Below are positions 8,983 through 18,295 of a DNA stretch of 64,000 nt, piece after piece; the first letter of the stretch is position 1; each line of letters starts with the position of its first letter. Source of the stretch: Engelhardtia mirabilis (lineage in GTDB: Bacteria; Planctomycetota; UBA1135; GCA-002686595); the NCBI RefSeq assembly GCF_007748095.1, contig NZ_CP036287.1, positions 6,448,001-6,512,000 of the forward strand. Direction: 5' to 3'. The notes below the pieces were generated by a model. The model searched no databases, was not told the origin of the DNA, and saw nothing but the letters and a program-made list of their open reading frames with translations. Made by a program: the position numbers and the translations under genes.

Positions 8983-11199
8983 TCAGGGAATCGCGACCGT
9001 CTCGCCGCCCGAGTCCTTCGCCAGCCACTCGAGGATCTTGAACTGGCCGCCCACCTGGACGGTGTGAATGATCACGTGGCGCTCCTGGTTCCAGGTGGCG
9101 ACCTGCTCGCGGATCATGCCGGGCTCGGTGATGTCGCCGACGCTGGGCTCGCCGTCGGAGAGCACGACCAGGGTGTCCATCTCGGGGTCGTCGAAGGCCG
9201 CCTGTAGGGCCGAATAGAGGTTGGTGCCGCCGCCGGCGCGCAGGCTGGAGATGTACTCGGACGCTTCGGCCTTGGCCTCGACCGAGCCGCGGGTCAACGC
9301 GTCCTTCCAGCCGTTCACGTCGAAGGAGAAGGTCAGGATGTTGAACAGGGCGGCGGGGTCCAGGCGCTCGATGGCCAGGTCCAACTGCTTCTTGGCGACG
9401 TCCATGCGCTTGGGGCCCTTCTCGCCGGCGTAGCGCGTGAGGGTCGGCTCCTCCATCGAGCCCGACACGTCGACCACGAAGGTCACGCGTGTGCTCTCGA
9501 TCCGCAGCCCGAAGAAGTCGGGGGCCTTGGAGCTCTCCTCCAACCGGCGCCGCTCGCGCTCCTCCTCCAGGGCGCGCAGGGACTTGGGATCGATCGGCTC
9601 GAAGTCGCCCTCGTGATCCTTCCACCAGGCGGCCCAGGAGCGGCCGTTCTTGGCGAAGGGCTGGCCCGTCAAGCGCCACAGGGTGTCGCCGAAGGCGTCG
9701 GCCATGCGGCCGGTCTCGTTCTGGATCTGGGCGATCATCAACCCGACCACGGCCTTCGTGCGCAGCTTCTCCAGGGCTTCGAGGGCGATCAGGCGCGTCG
9801 ACCAGTCTTCGTGGACGAGGGCGGCCTCGAGCTGCGCCATCGACTTCTCCGGCGAACGGCTGCCCAGCACGCGCACCGCTGCGTTACGCAGGCCCTGCAG
9901 GTCGGAGCCGGCGAACTCGATCAGCTTCGCGTTCCAGGCCTCGTCGCCCGTACGCAGTCGCGAGATCGAGTCGATCAACTGGGCGAACTCCGGCTCCGAG
10001 TAGTCGTCCGCCTTCTCGTCGGCGGCGGCCTCGAGGGCGTCGGCCAGGACCTCGTCCAGGGTCTCCAGGAAGGACGGGTCGCCGCGGTCGGCCATGGTCT
10101 TGATCACGGCCAGTCGCACGGTCATCGACTTGTCCTCGAGCAGCTTGATCAGCGCCTTGCTGACCTTCTTGTCGGAGTAGCCGACCAGCGAGCGGATCGC
10201 AAAGAGCTTCTCCGGCGTGCCGCCCTTGCCCAGGCGCTTGGCGATGTCCTTGAAGATCTTCTCGTCGCCGAACTCGACCACCAGGTCCGCGCAGCCCTGG
10301 ACCTCTTCCATCGATGCGTCGCGCCGGCCGCCCTCGTCGACGACTTCACCGATCCAGTCGTCGCGCGCAATCTCGAGCAGCACCCGCGCCGCGGCCAGGC
10401 GGTTCTCGGGCCACTCGTCGCGGCGCTTGAACATGCCCTCGGCGGCGCTGAAGGCCTCTTCGGCGCCGCGCCGGTGCAGCTCTTGCACGGCGGTGCGCCG
10501 CACGGTGCGGCTCCAGTCCTCGACCGACGGGACCAACTCTTCGACGCTCAGCCACTCGGCCAGGGCGATGAACGCCAACTCGCGCACCTCGGGCAGCCGG
10601 CGGACCTCCTGCTCCTCCTCCTTGTCCTTGCCCCGCGGCTTGCCGTCGGTCTTGGGCTCGGTCTCGAGCATGCGCCGGTAGAAGGCCTCGTCGCTGCGCT
10701 GCTTCTGCTCGACGTGCAGCTCCATGGCGCGCTTGCGAACGGCGTCGTCGACGGGGAACTCGACCACCATCGCCAGGTACTCGCGACCCAGGCCGGCGGC
10801 ATTGGCCAGGGATTGCAGCGCCTGGTCGCGCACCTCGATCTCTTGCTCCACGGTGGCCACGTCGAGCAGCTTCTGCATCGCCGCCTGCTCCGCCCCCGCG
10901 ATGCCCCCGAAGCGCGACAGGGCCTTCAGCACCTCCAGCCGCGCCCCGAGCGAGCCGAGCACCCGCAGGGACTTGACCAGGGCCTGGGCCGCCGCCGGTT
11001 CGCGACTCTTGCCCAGGGCTCGAATCGTGTCGTAGCCGGCCTCGTCGCGCAGGCTCTCGAGTCGCTCGATCAACTGCTCGGTGCTGAAGCCGGAGACGTC
11101 GACTTCATCCTGGCCGACGGCGAGCCCGGCGGCGGGCTCCGCGAAGACCGGCTGGCAGAGGGCGAGGGGGCTGAGCAGCAGCAGGAGACGAAGTTGCAT
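8983..11199 (-). CDS. Exported HEAT-repeat protein with C-terminal von Willebrand factor A domain
   Basis: I place the start at the ATG at 11199, which begins a clear signal peptide (MQLRLLLLLSPLALCQPVFA); the frame is open further upstream but without a sensible start. The resulting 738-residue protein has Armadillo/HEAT-like helical repeats over about 45-500 (for example AAAQALVKSLRVLGS and ALIKLLEDKSMTVRLAVI). A VWA domain follows from about 568, with metal-ion-dependent adhesion site residues in FVVDVSGSM (about 571-579) and the later VVLSDGEPS. It should lie in the periplasm or at the surface and mediate protein-protein contacts. A Lys/Glu-rich linker sits inside the HEAT part. The partner is unknown. 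Confidence 0.85.
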   Translation of the reverse strand: MQLRLLLLLSPLALCQPVFAEPAAGLAVGQDEVDVSGFSTEQLIERLESLRDEAGYDTIRALGKSREPAAAQALVKSLRVLGSLGARLEVLKALSRFGGIAGAEQAAMQKLLDVATVEQEIEVRDQALQSLANAAGLGREYLAMVVEFPVDDAVRKRAMELHVEQKQRSDEAFYRRMLETEPKTDGKPRGKDKEEEQEVRRLPEVRELAFIALAEWLSVEELVPSVEDWSRTVRRTAVQELHRRGAEEAFSAAEGMFKRRDEWPENRLAAARVLLEIARDDWIGEVVDEGGRRDASMEEVQGCADLVVEFGDEKIFKDIAKRLGKGGTPEKLFAIRSLVGYSDKKVSKALIKLLEDKSMTVRLAVIKTMADRGDPSFLETLDEVLADALEAAADEKADDYSEPEFAQLIDSISRLRTGDEAWNAKLIEFAGSDLQGLRNAAVRVLGSRSPEKSMAQLEAALVHEDWSTRLIALEALEKLRTKAVVGLMIAQIQNETGRMADAFGDTLWRLTGQPFAKNGRSWAAWWKDHEGDFEPIDPKSLRALEEERERRRLEESSKAPDFFGLRIESTRVTFVVDVSGSMEEPTLTRYAGEKGPKRMDVAKKQLDLAIERLDPAALFNILTFSFDVNGWKDALTRGSVEAKAEASEYISSLRAGGGTNLYSALQAAFDDPEMDTLVVLSDGEPSVGDITEPGMIREQVATWNQERHVIIHTVQVGGQFKILEWLAKDSGGETVAIP

Positions 11200-11365
11200 G
11201 GGTCGTTGCAGGTCGGGGGGTGAGGCGCGGGACGAGGCTACCCCGGCCCTGGGTCGGCCTGGGGTGGGACTTCCCGGATGCGGGCCCCAGCGGACGTGCC
11301 GACCGGCGGGGGCCGTCGAGTCTAGGGGAGCGCCGCGCCGATAGCGGAGTCCCCCGAGACCTCGA

Positions 11366-11788
11366 ATGGACCACGCACAACCCCAGACCACTTCAGGGAC
11401 GCCGCCCACGGCGCGCCTGAGGACCCTATTCGGCAAGCTCCGCGACCTGGACCTGCGCGTGGGGCGCATCGCCGTCGCCACCGGCCTGGAGGTGGTCCTG
11501 GAGGGCTGCGCCAGCCTGGACGACTCGGCCGGGCGCCCCCTGCGCTACCGCCTGCGGAGCTGCCGGGGCGACGCCCACCTGGAGCTGCGCCTGGTGGACG
11601 GGATGATCGAGCTGGAGCGCCAGGACGACCAGGGCGAGGTCCTCGGCTCGCGCCGAGTCGAGCTGGCCGGCGGCGCCGAAGGCCCGGTCACCGCCGCCTC
11701 GATCCAAGCCCGCATCGACCCCGACGCCGCCGACGCCCGCGAGACCGAGCGCTTCCTGCGCCGGATCGTGCGCGCGGCGTTCGTCTGA
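11366..11788 (+). CDS. Small unknown protein
   Basis: Predicted soluble protein of 140 residues, divergent from the HEAT/VWA gene. It has no signal peptide or membrane segment. The core (about 20-110) looks like an antiparallel beta domain with many Leu/Arg alternations (GLEVVLEGCASL, RYRLRSCRG). The C-terminus is a helix, ETERFLRRIVRAAF. I recognise no family. ATG start; it converges with the next gene seven bases away. Confidence 0.55.
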   Translation: MDHAQPQTTSGTPPTARLRTLFGKLRDLDLRVGRIAVATGLEVVLEGCASLDDSAGRPLRYRLRSCRGDAHLELRLVDGMIELERQDDQGEVLGSRRVELAGGAEGPVTAASIQARIDPDAADARETERFLRRIVRAAFV

Positions 11789-11794
11789 GCGCCG

Positions 11795-12343
11795 TCAGCG
11801 CTCTGCCACGTAGGTCTCCAGCCAGCGCAGCTCGTCGCGCTGGGCGTAGATGGCCGCGAACTCGTCGCGGTCGAGGGTCAAGGTCAAGGCCACCGGGTCC
11901 GAGCCGCGCGCCTCGGCGGGGTCGTGAACCACGCGGGTGATCAGGGTCGGATCCGCGTCGGGGTCGAGGGGCACCAGGCCGCCGCGGGCGAACAGGGTGC
12001 GCTCGCCGTCGCCCCGCGCGCGGACCAGGTTGAAGGCCAGGTCGCAGGCCGCCGTGAAGCCGCCGCGCAGGCGGGTCAGCTCGGCCTCCAGGCCGGGACG
12101 ATCGAACCCGCCGTAGCGGGCCAGCAGGTCCGGAGAGGCCTGCTGCTGGCGCTCCAGGTCGTCGGGGGTCTCGAGCACGATGTAGACCGAGCGCTCCGGC
12201 GGGCGCCCCAGGCCCAGAAAACGCAGGACTTGGTCGCCGAACTGCCACCAGCCAGCCCCGCCGAGGAGCACGATCGCGGTCCAGATCGCCCGCCGCCGGG
12301 CGGAGAGGGGCCACAAGAGGACGCGGAGGAGGAGGCGGAGCAC
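11795..12343 (-). CDS. Unknown membrane-anchored protein
   Basis: Protein of 182 residues with a positively charged N-terminus and one hydrophobic segment (AIWTAIVLLGGAGWW, about 20-35), then a soluble domain. No family was recognised. The soluble part has a strand SVYIVLETPDDLERQQQ, a helical middle, and an acidic end, LDRDEFAAIYAQRDELRW. The start ATG at 12343 is 141 bases from the divergent lipoprotein gene, so both promoters should lie in that gap. Confidence 0.6.
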   Translation of the reverse strand: MLRLLLRVLLWPLSARRRAIWTAIVLLGGAGWWQFGDQVLRFLGLGRPPERSVYIVLETPDDLERQQQASPDLLARYGGFDRPGLEAELTRLRGGFTAACDLAFNLVRARGDGERTLFARGGLVPLDPDADPTLITRVVHDPAEARGSDPVALTLTLDRDEFAAIYAQRDELRWLETYVAER

Positions 12344-12484
12344 GGTCTCGGAGGTGGGGCGTCGTGGAAGCGCGCCCGGGATTCCAGGTGAACGCTGGGT
12401 AACGAGTGGTGCCGCCGGTGGCGCCTCTCGCGAGGTGGTCTAAGGTTAGGGGCTCCCCTCGTCCCGAGCGAACCTCCCATACCC

Positions 12485-15301
12485 ATGCCCTCGACCCAGC
12501 GCCGGCCCCGTTCGGCCTTCCGCATCGCCTCCGTCGCGTCCCTGACCCTGCTCGCAGCCTGCGGAGGAGGAGGCGGCGGCGACTCCAGCGGCCCCGGCGG
12601 CACGCCCCAGCCGATCCAGCTCGCCAGCCTCTCGGGCGTCGTGGTGCGGCCCGGCGGTTCGGGGATCGAGGGCGCGACAGTGCGGCTCGGCAACTTGGTC
12701 GTGGAGACCAACGCCGACGGCGCGTTCGTGATGGGCTTCCCGGAGGCACTGCCCAGCAAGAACGTGGTGCTGACCGTCGATGGCGAGCCCGCGGAACTCG
12801 TGGGCGAGAGCTTCGGCACCGAGCGCTACGGCTTCACGGTCTCGGCGACCGACGAGCGGCCGACGGTCCCGAGCACGATCGTGCTACCCGACCGCAACAG
12901 CCCCGACGGCGACAGCGCCACGCTCACGATCAACGGCAGCGGCCAGGTGCAGAACGGCACGATCCTCAACGGCGGCGGCGACCTCTCGCTGGTCATCGCC
13001 GCGGGTACGGTGGTGTCGATCGCCGGCAAGGCCGCGCCCACCGGGCTCGAGGTCTCCATGGTGCGCGTGGACGGCGAGGAACTCGGCCACCCCCTGCCGT
13101 CGAGCATCGCGGCGGCCGGCTTCGCCGCCATCGGTCCGACCGAGGCGCGCTTCAACCCGGTCGGTGGGCTGAGCGGCCTGAGCGCGGTGCTGCCCAACGA
13201 GATGGGCTTCCCGCTCGGCACCGTCGTCGACATCTGGGCCTGGGACGGCGACAGCCTCGCGTGGGTCAACCGCACCGCGCAGACCGGGCAGTCGGGTCTG
13301 GTGATCAGCGTGCCCGGCGGCGGCACGGGCATCCAAGCCATCGGCGTGGTCGTCGAAGGCGGCATCTACGCCGGCGGCCTGATCGCGAACAACGGTTTCT
13401 CGACCACCATCTCCGGTCGCCTGCTGAACACCGATGCCCAGCCGATTCGCGACGCCACCGTGGCCCTCGCGACCGGGCAGTCGGGCCTGACCGACGAAGA
13501 CGGGCGCTACAAGATCACGGGCGTGCCGGCCTTCAACTTCACCGCCGCGCTGGGGAGCATTCCCACGCCGGTGCCGGTGGCCGTGGGCTACCGCATCTCG
13601 ACCGCGGCGGAGGACGGTGCCCTGGTGCTGCCGAAGGCGTCGGTGCCGGCGATCGGCATCACGCCCGGGGGCACCACCAACGTCGGCGACACGACCTTCT
13701 CGATCCCGAAGGTCGGCGCGCTCGTGGGCGTGCTCACCGGCGAGCAGGAGATCCCCGGCACGCCGGTGACCCTGGTCGGACCGACGGGCAGTGAGTTCAT
13801 CACGGTCGGTGAGAGCAACCAGTACTTCCTCCTGAACCTCGAGCCCGGCTTCTACACCTCGAGCACGGTCTTCGCGGCCGGCGGCAACCCGGTGTACGCG
13901 TCGGCGGTCGTGACCGAAGGCCAGACCAGCGCGGTGACCCTGTCGCCCGAGGGCGGCACCGGCTCCCAGAACGTCAGCGTGTTCGTGGGCATCGAGGACG
14001 GCGCGAGCACCACGCCCCTGGTGCCGGCGCCCGGCGCGCAGGTGCTGCTGTTCGGGACCGACGCCGGCTCGGAGCAGGGCGTGCTGCGGACCACCGACGC
14101 GTTCGGCCTGGCGAGCTTCCAGGGTGTCGACGGGCCCTTCGTGGTCAGCGCCGAGTCGACGGCGATCGTGAGCGGCGCCAGCCGCCGTCTGACGACCACC
14201 GCCTATGCGATCACGCCCCCGGGCGGCTCGATCACCCTGGCCCTGGACGGCGTGACCCAGCCGGTGGTCAACGCGACCCTGCAAGGGACCCTGTCGGACC
14301 TGCCGAGCCTGGCCGCCGGGCAGAGCCTGGAACTCCTGGCCGTGGCCCGCGGCGACGTCGCCGGCGAGCGCTGGGTCGCCTCCACGCCGATCGATCCGGT
14401 CAGCGGTGCCTACAGCATCGCCGTGCCGCCGAGTCAGGCCCTCGACCTGGCCCTCGTGACCTGCGACAGCGCCATCGCCGGTGCCGACTCCGACCTGGCG
14501 CAGATCGTGGCCCTGCCGACCCACCCGAACCCTGTCAGCGCGGGTGGCATCGGCACGTTCGACGCCTCCTTCAACGACGGCCCGGCGATCGCCTTCGACC
14601 AGCTCGTGGACCTGGACCTGTCCGGCGGACCGACCAAAGCCTCCACCGCGTCGGTTGCCCTGGACCTGACCCTGCCCGGCGCGACGGGTGTGAATGACAC
14701 GGTGCGGTTGCCCGTGGTCCTGGGCGAGCTGAACGCGAACGGCGGCGTCCTGGCCCTGCCGTCGATCGATCCGCTGGTGCTGGCCGGCTACGGCCTGGTG
14801 CTGCGCGTGACCGAGGAGGGCTTCGACGAGGAGCGCTCGGTCGCTTCGACGCCACTGACCGCAGCGACCGGCGGCATCGAGCTGACTTTCGACCAGCCGC
14901 CGCTCGTGGACGACCCCTTCGACGGCGCGACCTTCACGGCCAGCGACCTGGCGGTCGCCGCGCTCGACGTCGACGTGAGCGAGTCCTCAGGCGCGTTGGT
15001 GCGCCTGCGCCTGGCGGCCAGCGGCGCGCCGATCGCCCTGGGCATCGACGAGTCGGTCTGGACCATCTGGGCCCCTGCGAACGACATCCCGGCCTACCTG
15101 CCGACCCTCCCGATGCCCATGTGGGTCTCGGGTTCGCAGGTCACGCTGCAGGCCAGCGTGCTGCGGTCGGAAGACAGCCCCCTGAACCTGGGTCAGTTCG
15201 CGGCCAAGGCCCCGATCCTCGCGGGGCTGGACCTGTCGAAGAGCGAGACCCTGGCGAGCGGGCGCTCCGCGGTCTCGACGATCACCGTCGACGGGGAGTA
15301 G
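12485..15301 (+). CDS. Large lipoprotein with carboxypeptidase-regulatory-like beta domains
   Basis: Lipoprotein of 938 residues: the signal peptide ends in the lipobox SLTLLAAC with the acylated Cys at 26, followed by a Gly-rich linker. Several carboxypeptidase-regulatory-like (transthyretin-fold) units follow, marked by patterns such as GATVRLGNLVVETNADGAF (about 61-79) and DATVALATGQSGLTDEDGRY (about 323-342). The rest is beta-rich with no enzymatic motif. It would sit on the outer membrane facing the periplasm or surface. The last residues (FAAKAPILAG, TLASGRSAVSTITVDGE) recur in a degenerate remnant at 21.9-22.0 kb, which shows this gene once had a second copy next to the other ygiQ. Its stop codon lies inside the outer stem of the family A hairpin. 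Confidence 0.82.
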   Translation: MPSTQRRPRSAFRIASVASLTLLAACGGGGGGDSSGPGGTPQPIQLASLSGVVVRPGGSGIEGATVRLGNLVVETNADGAFVMGFPEALPSKNVVLTVDGEPAELVGESFGTERYGFTVSATDERPTVPSTIVLPDRNSPDGDSATLTINGSGQVQNGTILNGGGDLSLVIAAGTVVSIAGKAAPTGLEVSMVRVDGEELGHPLPSSIAAAGFAAIGPTEARFNPVGGLSGLSAVLPNEMGFPLGTVVDIWAWDGDSLAWVNRTAQTGQSGLVISVPGGGTGIQAIGVVVEGGIYAGGLIANNGFSTTISGRLLNTDAQPIRDATVALATGQSGLTDEDGRYKITGVPAFNFTAALGSIPTPVPVAVGYRISTAAEDGALVLPKASVPAIGITPGGTTNVGDTTFSIPKVGALVGVLTGEQEIPGTPVTLVGPTGSEFITVGESNQYFLLNLEPGFYTSSTVFAAGGNPVYASAVVTEGQTSAVTLSPEGGTGSQNVSVFVGIEDGASTTPLVPAPGAQVLLFGTDAGSEQGVLRTTDAFGLASFQGVDGPFVVSAESTAIVSGASRRLTTTAYAITPPGGSITLALDGVTQPVVNATLQGTLSDLPSLAAGQSLELLAVARGDVAGERWVASTPIDPVSGAYSIAVPPSQALDLALVTCDSAIAGADSDLAQIVALPTHPNPVSAGGIGTFDASFNDGPAIAFDQLVDLDLSGGPTKASTASVALDLTLPGATGVNDTVRLPVVLGELNANGGVLALPSIDPLVLAGYGLVLRVTEEGFDEERSVASTPLTAATGGIELTFDQPPLVDDPFDGATFTASDLAVAALDVDVSESSGALVRLRLAASGAPIALGIDESVWTIWAPANDIPAYLPTLPMPMWVSGSQVTLQASVLRSEDSPLNLGQFAAKAPILAGLDLSKSETLASGRSAVSTITVDGE

Positions 15302-15398
15302 CCCGGCGTAGGCGTTCGTACGGTGCCAGGCACGAAACCGCCGCCTCGCCCTAGGCGGCGGTTTCGTGCCTGGCACCGTACGAACGCCTACACCGGGC
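15301..15398. repeat. Family A inverted repeat (39-bp perfect arms) between convergent genes
   Basis: Arms 15308-15346 and 15353-15391 are perfect reverse complements around the six-base loop CGCCCT. Each arm runs GTAGGCGTTCGTACGGTGCC and on through CAGGCACGAAACCGCCGCCT. The stem extends by GCCCGG (15301-15306) and CCGGGC (15393-15398) after one mismatch. It lies between the stop of the lipoprotein gene and the end of the opposing ygiQ fragment, and so can act as a two-way terminator. The GTAG at the foot of each arm resembles the tetranucleotide that RAYT transposases recognise next to REP hairpins. Confidence 0.9.
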
Positions 15399-15407
15399 CG
15401 ACCGGAG

Positions 15408-16576
15408 CTAACCCGCGATGTCGAGGTCGTCCGAGTCCTTCGCTCCAGCGCGGGCGCCGTCGAAGAGCCTGCTCTTGCCGCGGGCCTGCTTGCGGCCCTT
15501 GGAGCCGGTCCGGTGGGCCTGGCGGCGTTCGTCGGCGGCGAGCAGCTCGCGGTAGCGTGGCAAGAGGTCCGTGCGGCCGGAATCGGTCAGCGCCTCCTCG
15601 ACCTTGCGGCGTCCCTTCGGGTCCTTCCAGCGCACCAGGGCCTTCTGCTGGCTGCGCTCGCGCTCGGTGCGCGGGACATGGACCTCCTCGCCCGTGAGCG
15701 GGTCGCGGCCGGCGGCGTACTGCACCGCCGCCCGCGTCATCGGCAGGGGGATGAACTCCTGGGCCTGCTCGGGGCTGTAGTTGCGCTCGAGCAGCTTCTC
15801 GAAGAGCTGCACCGCCTGGGCCAGGGTCGTGCCCGGGTGGCCGACGATGAAGTAGTTGGCGAGGTACTGCTCCTTGCCCTGGCTCTCGCAGGCGGTGCGG
15901 TACTCCTCCTCGAACTGCTCGTACTTCTCGAAGCCGGGCTTGTTCATCAGGCGCAGGACCTCGGGGTCGGAGTGCTCCGGCGCGAGCTTCATGCGGCCCG
16001 AAGTGTGCTCGCCCACGAGGGTGTCGTGCAGCGGCAGGGTCTCGCCGTCCTTGCCGCGCAGCATGTCGTAGCGCACGCCCGAGCTCACGAAGGCGTGCTT
16101 GACGCCCTTGCTGCGCTTCACGAGCCCGAGCAGCCGCCGGTAGCCCTCGGTGGTCTTGTCCAGGCGCAGGGCCGGGCAGGGGTCCGGCGTCAGGCAGTCG
16201 CGATCGAGGCAAGGCTTGCCCTTCTCGAGCAGCTTGCAGCCCAGGCCCCACATGTTCGCCGTCGGCCCGCCGACATCGGTGATCGTGCCGCGGAAGTCGA
16301 CGTGCTCGGCCAGGGTCGCGGCCTCCTTCAGGATCGACTCTTCGCTGCGGCTCTGGATCGCGCGGCCCTGGTGGAAGGTGATCGAGCAGAAGGAGCAGTC
16401 CGCGAAGCAACCTCGGTGGGTGTTGATCGAGAAGCGCACCGCCTCGAGGGCCGGCACACCCGGCCCCGCGTGGTCGGGGTGCACGTCGCGCCGGAAGGGC
16501 AGGTCGTAATAGCTGTCGACCTCTTCAGCCGTCGAGGGCGCCAGGGGCGGGTGCTGGAGCACCACGCGGGTGCCGT
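15408..16576 (-). pseudogene. Truncated second copy of ygiQ (C-terminal part only)
   Basis: This encodes the last 390 or so residues of the YgiQ-type radical SAM protein, including the iron-sulfur motif CFADCSFC, but the N-terminal domain is missing. By eye it is identical, at a constant offset of 7494 bases, to the full gene over about 15470-16448. Differences appear only in the outer hundred bases or so at each side (for example CDS end RLFDGARAGAKDSDDLDIAG here against KLFDRARAGDGGDMDLAG there). Homology to ygiQ stops near 16576, where an opposite-strand transposase remnant begins. The frame continues open upstream into unrelated sequence, but the product would lack about 250 native N-terminal residues. 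It is probably non-functional, though it could serve as a conversion partner for the intact gene. Confidence 0.85.
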
Positions 16577-17237
16577 GTCCCTGCGCTACATCGACGCGAA
16601 CGCGATCCGGGCCGGGGCCGCGACGAGGGTCGCCGACCACGAGTTCGAGAACGCTCGGGCCAACTTGATCCGGTGCTCGCCCCTCTGGCTGACGCGGACC
16701 TGGGTCGAGGAGCGCGCCCTGGCGCTCTCCGGTGAGCGACGCTGCTCGACCGCGGCGGACCTGGCGGCCTTCGGACCGCGGCGCGGTGAGAACCTCGAGT
16801 CGCTTTGTGAGTTCGTCGAGGCCAGGCATCGGCGCGGATTTCGGACCCCTCGAAGACCTCGTCGGGTTGACGCCGACGGAGATCCAACACTGGATGGGCC
16901 GCAAGGCGATGCTGGCCGACGGGACGGAGGTGGGGCTGTGTGTGTGGCGTCGGCGGCCTACGGCGGGCGATCGATCGTGATCGAGGTCGGCGGGGCGAGT
17001 GGTGGATCGACCTGGATGGCTACACGGGCGGGGTCCGACCTCGTCTCGACGGCACTCTTGCGGGCGCCCTGCGCGCTCCCCTGGCCCGGGCCGCGAACCT
17101 CTCCGGATCAGCGTCGTCCACGCGCGCCGGCGGGTCGAGATCCAACATGCCGCGGTGGCGCGCCATCCCGTCCACGGGCCGCGGGTAGAGCAGACTGCGT
17201 CGAATGCCGTCGCGAGGGGATTGCCGCTCTCGGCGTG
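16577..17237 (+). pseudogene. REP-associated tyrosine transposase (RAYT, Y1 family) remnant
   Basis: The piece starts abruptly with LRYIDANAIRAG, the conserved motif found after the HUH and tyrosine region of RAYT-type transposases, and continues through SPLWLTRTWVEERA in the same frame to about 16830. It then jumps frame to GPLEDLVGLTPTEIQHWM, then to RGEWWIDLDGYTGG, then to VVHARRRVEIQHAAVARHP, ending near 17237. That implies at least three frameshifts, and the N-terminal catalytic half is missing because the sequence is joined to the ygiQ fragment. The assignment rests on recall of RAYT C-terminal sequences; the RYIDAN part is the strongest. It is non-functional as it stands. Confidence 0.65.
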
Positions 17238-17635
17238 ATCTGCAGGGTCGCCCGGGTATGCGGCACTTCCCTGCGGGAGCTTCCGCAAGGCATCCGTGAC
17301 GCGAGCGCCTAGCAGACGTCTGACAGGCGAACGTCAAAGGATACTCGGGTGACCATGCCTAATACGTGAGCTACGGCGAGTTCGCGAGCCGATAGCGTTC
17401 AGTCCTAGATCTTGGCGGCACCTTACTGGGCAGCTGCGGCGCCGTTGCCGCGCTGCGACCGACCCCGGCGACCAATACGAACCGCGTGTTCCCTCGTCGG
17501 CGCGAGAACGCCCCTGTTGCGGCAATCGGCCCGGACGGATAGCGTCCCCTTCCCGCCCGCTGTCGGTGCGACCGACAGCGGCGGTCGATGGACCAACCGC
17601 CCGTCCCGAAGTTCCAGAAGCCTGGATTCGACAGA
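17238..17635. other. About 400 bases without a recognisable gene
   Basis: No frame here has a plausible start, codon use and length. Base composition is lower in GC than most of the window. It follows the RAYT remnant and precedes a small exported protein; promoter elements for the latter would be expected but none stands out. Confidence 0.5.
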
Positions 17636-17989
17636 ATGAAGAAGCTCGCGAGCCACGTCTGCCTGGTTGCCTTGACGCTCCTGGTCGTCGCGACGGTGAG
17701 AGCCGCGTCGGACCCGATCCCCTTCCCTTCGCCCACCGAAGAGGCGCAGGCCGAGCGCGATGAGGGGATGCAGGAATCGAACCAGTGGCACGAGAACGAC
17801 GGCGAAGGCCAGGAGTGGGAGTGGGCCGGTGAGAACTTCATCTACGAGGGCGAGGTGAAGTCAGAGGCGGCGGAGTGGGCCGTCCACGAAATGGTCGAGG
17901 ACGGGTTCCTTACCGAGTCTCATGCCAAGGAGGGGGCGAAGGAGTGGTGGAAGAACGACCGCGAGAGCCCGCTAAATCGCGAGCCGTAG
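17636..17989 (+). CDS. Small acidic exported protein of unknown function
   Basis: Protein of 117 residues with a clear signal peptide, MKKLASHVCLVALTLLVVAT, ending near VRAAS. I chose ATG 17636 because the signal peptide starts there; the frame is open 48 bases further up. The mature part is short, very acidic and Trp/Glu-rich (ESNQWHENDGEGQEWEWAG) and ends in a Lys-containing helix. No family was recognised. It stands alone in the lower-GC accessory block, with an empty stretch on each side. Confidence 0.6.
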   Translation: MKKLASHVCLVALTLLVVATVRAASDPIPFPSPTEEAQAERDEGMQESNQWHENDGEGQEWEWAGENFIYEGEVKSEAAEWAVHEMVEDGFLTESHAKEGAKEWWKNDRESPLNREP

Positions 17990-18295
17990 TAAGGAGGCCG
18001 CTACCCCCGGCCGGACGACGAGCCGTGCAAGGCGTACCCGGGTCAGCGCGGCACTGGGCGCGGAAGTGAGAGACCCCATGGCGGCTCGATCGAGCCGTCC
18101 GGAGTGGGTCTTGCCTAGACCTCCCCAGGTCTCACGTTCGGAGGGTGGGCGTCGAGGTGTGCAGCAGATGCCGTTCTCGTTCGCCCAGGCGGCGCGACGG
18201 ATGCTGCGTCGGGGGGGGGGCTACTCGACCGCTGGTCCGCCCTAGGGTCACGCTGTCCGTGTCAATCGATCACGGCTCCGCCGACTAACTCGACC
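17990..18295. other. Intergenic stretch with a run of ten G
   Basis: About 300 bases with no gene. It contains an uninterrupted run of ten G residues at 18211-18220, unusual even at this GC content and prone to slippage or sequencing error. It should hold the promoter of the four-gene operon that starts at 18296, but no convincing promoter boxes were seen. Confidence 0.5.

Noticed and set aside
9613..11223. Long open frame on the plus strand opposite the HEAT/VWA gene
   Set aside because: It lies wholly antisense to a gene with clear domains, and its translation is low-complexity His/Gln/Leu-rich. In a GC-rich genome such antisense frames are expected by chance.
15408..16576. Truncated ygiQ as an independent functional radical SAM gene
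   Set aside because: It keeps the cluster motif and an open frame, but the N-terminal domain is replaced by antisense transposase sequence with no plausible start.
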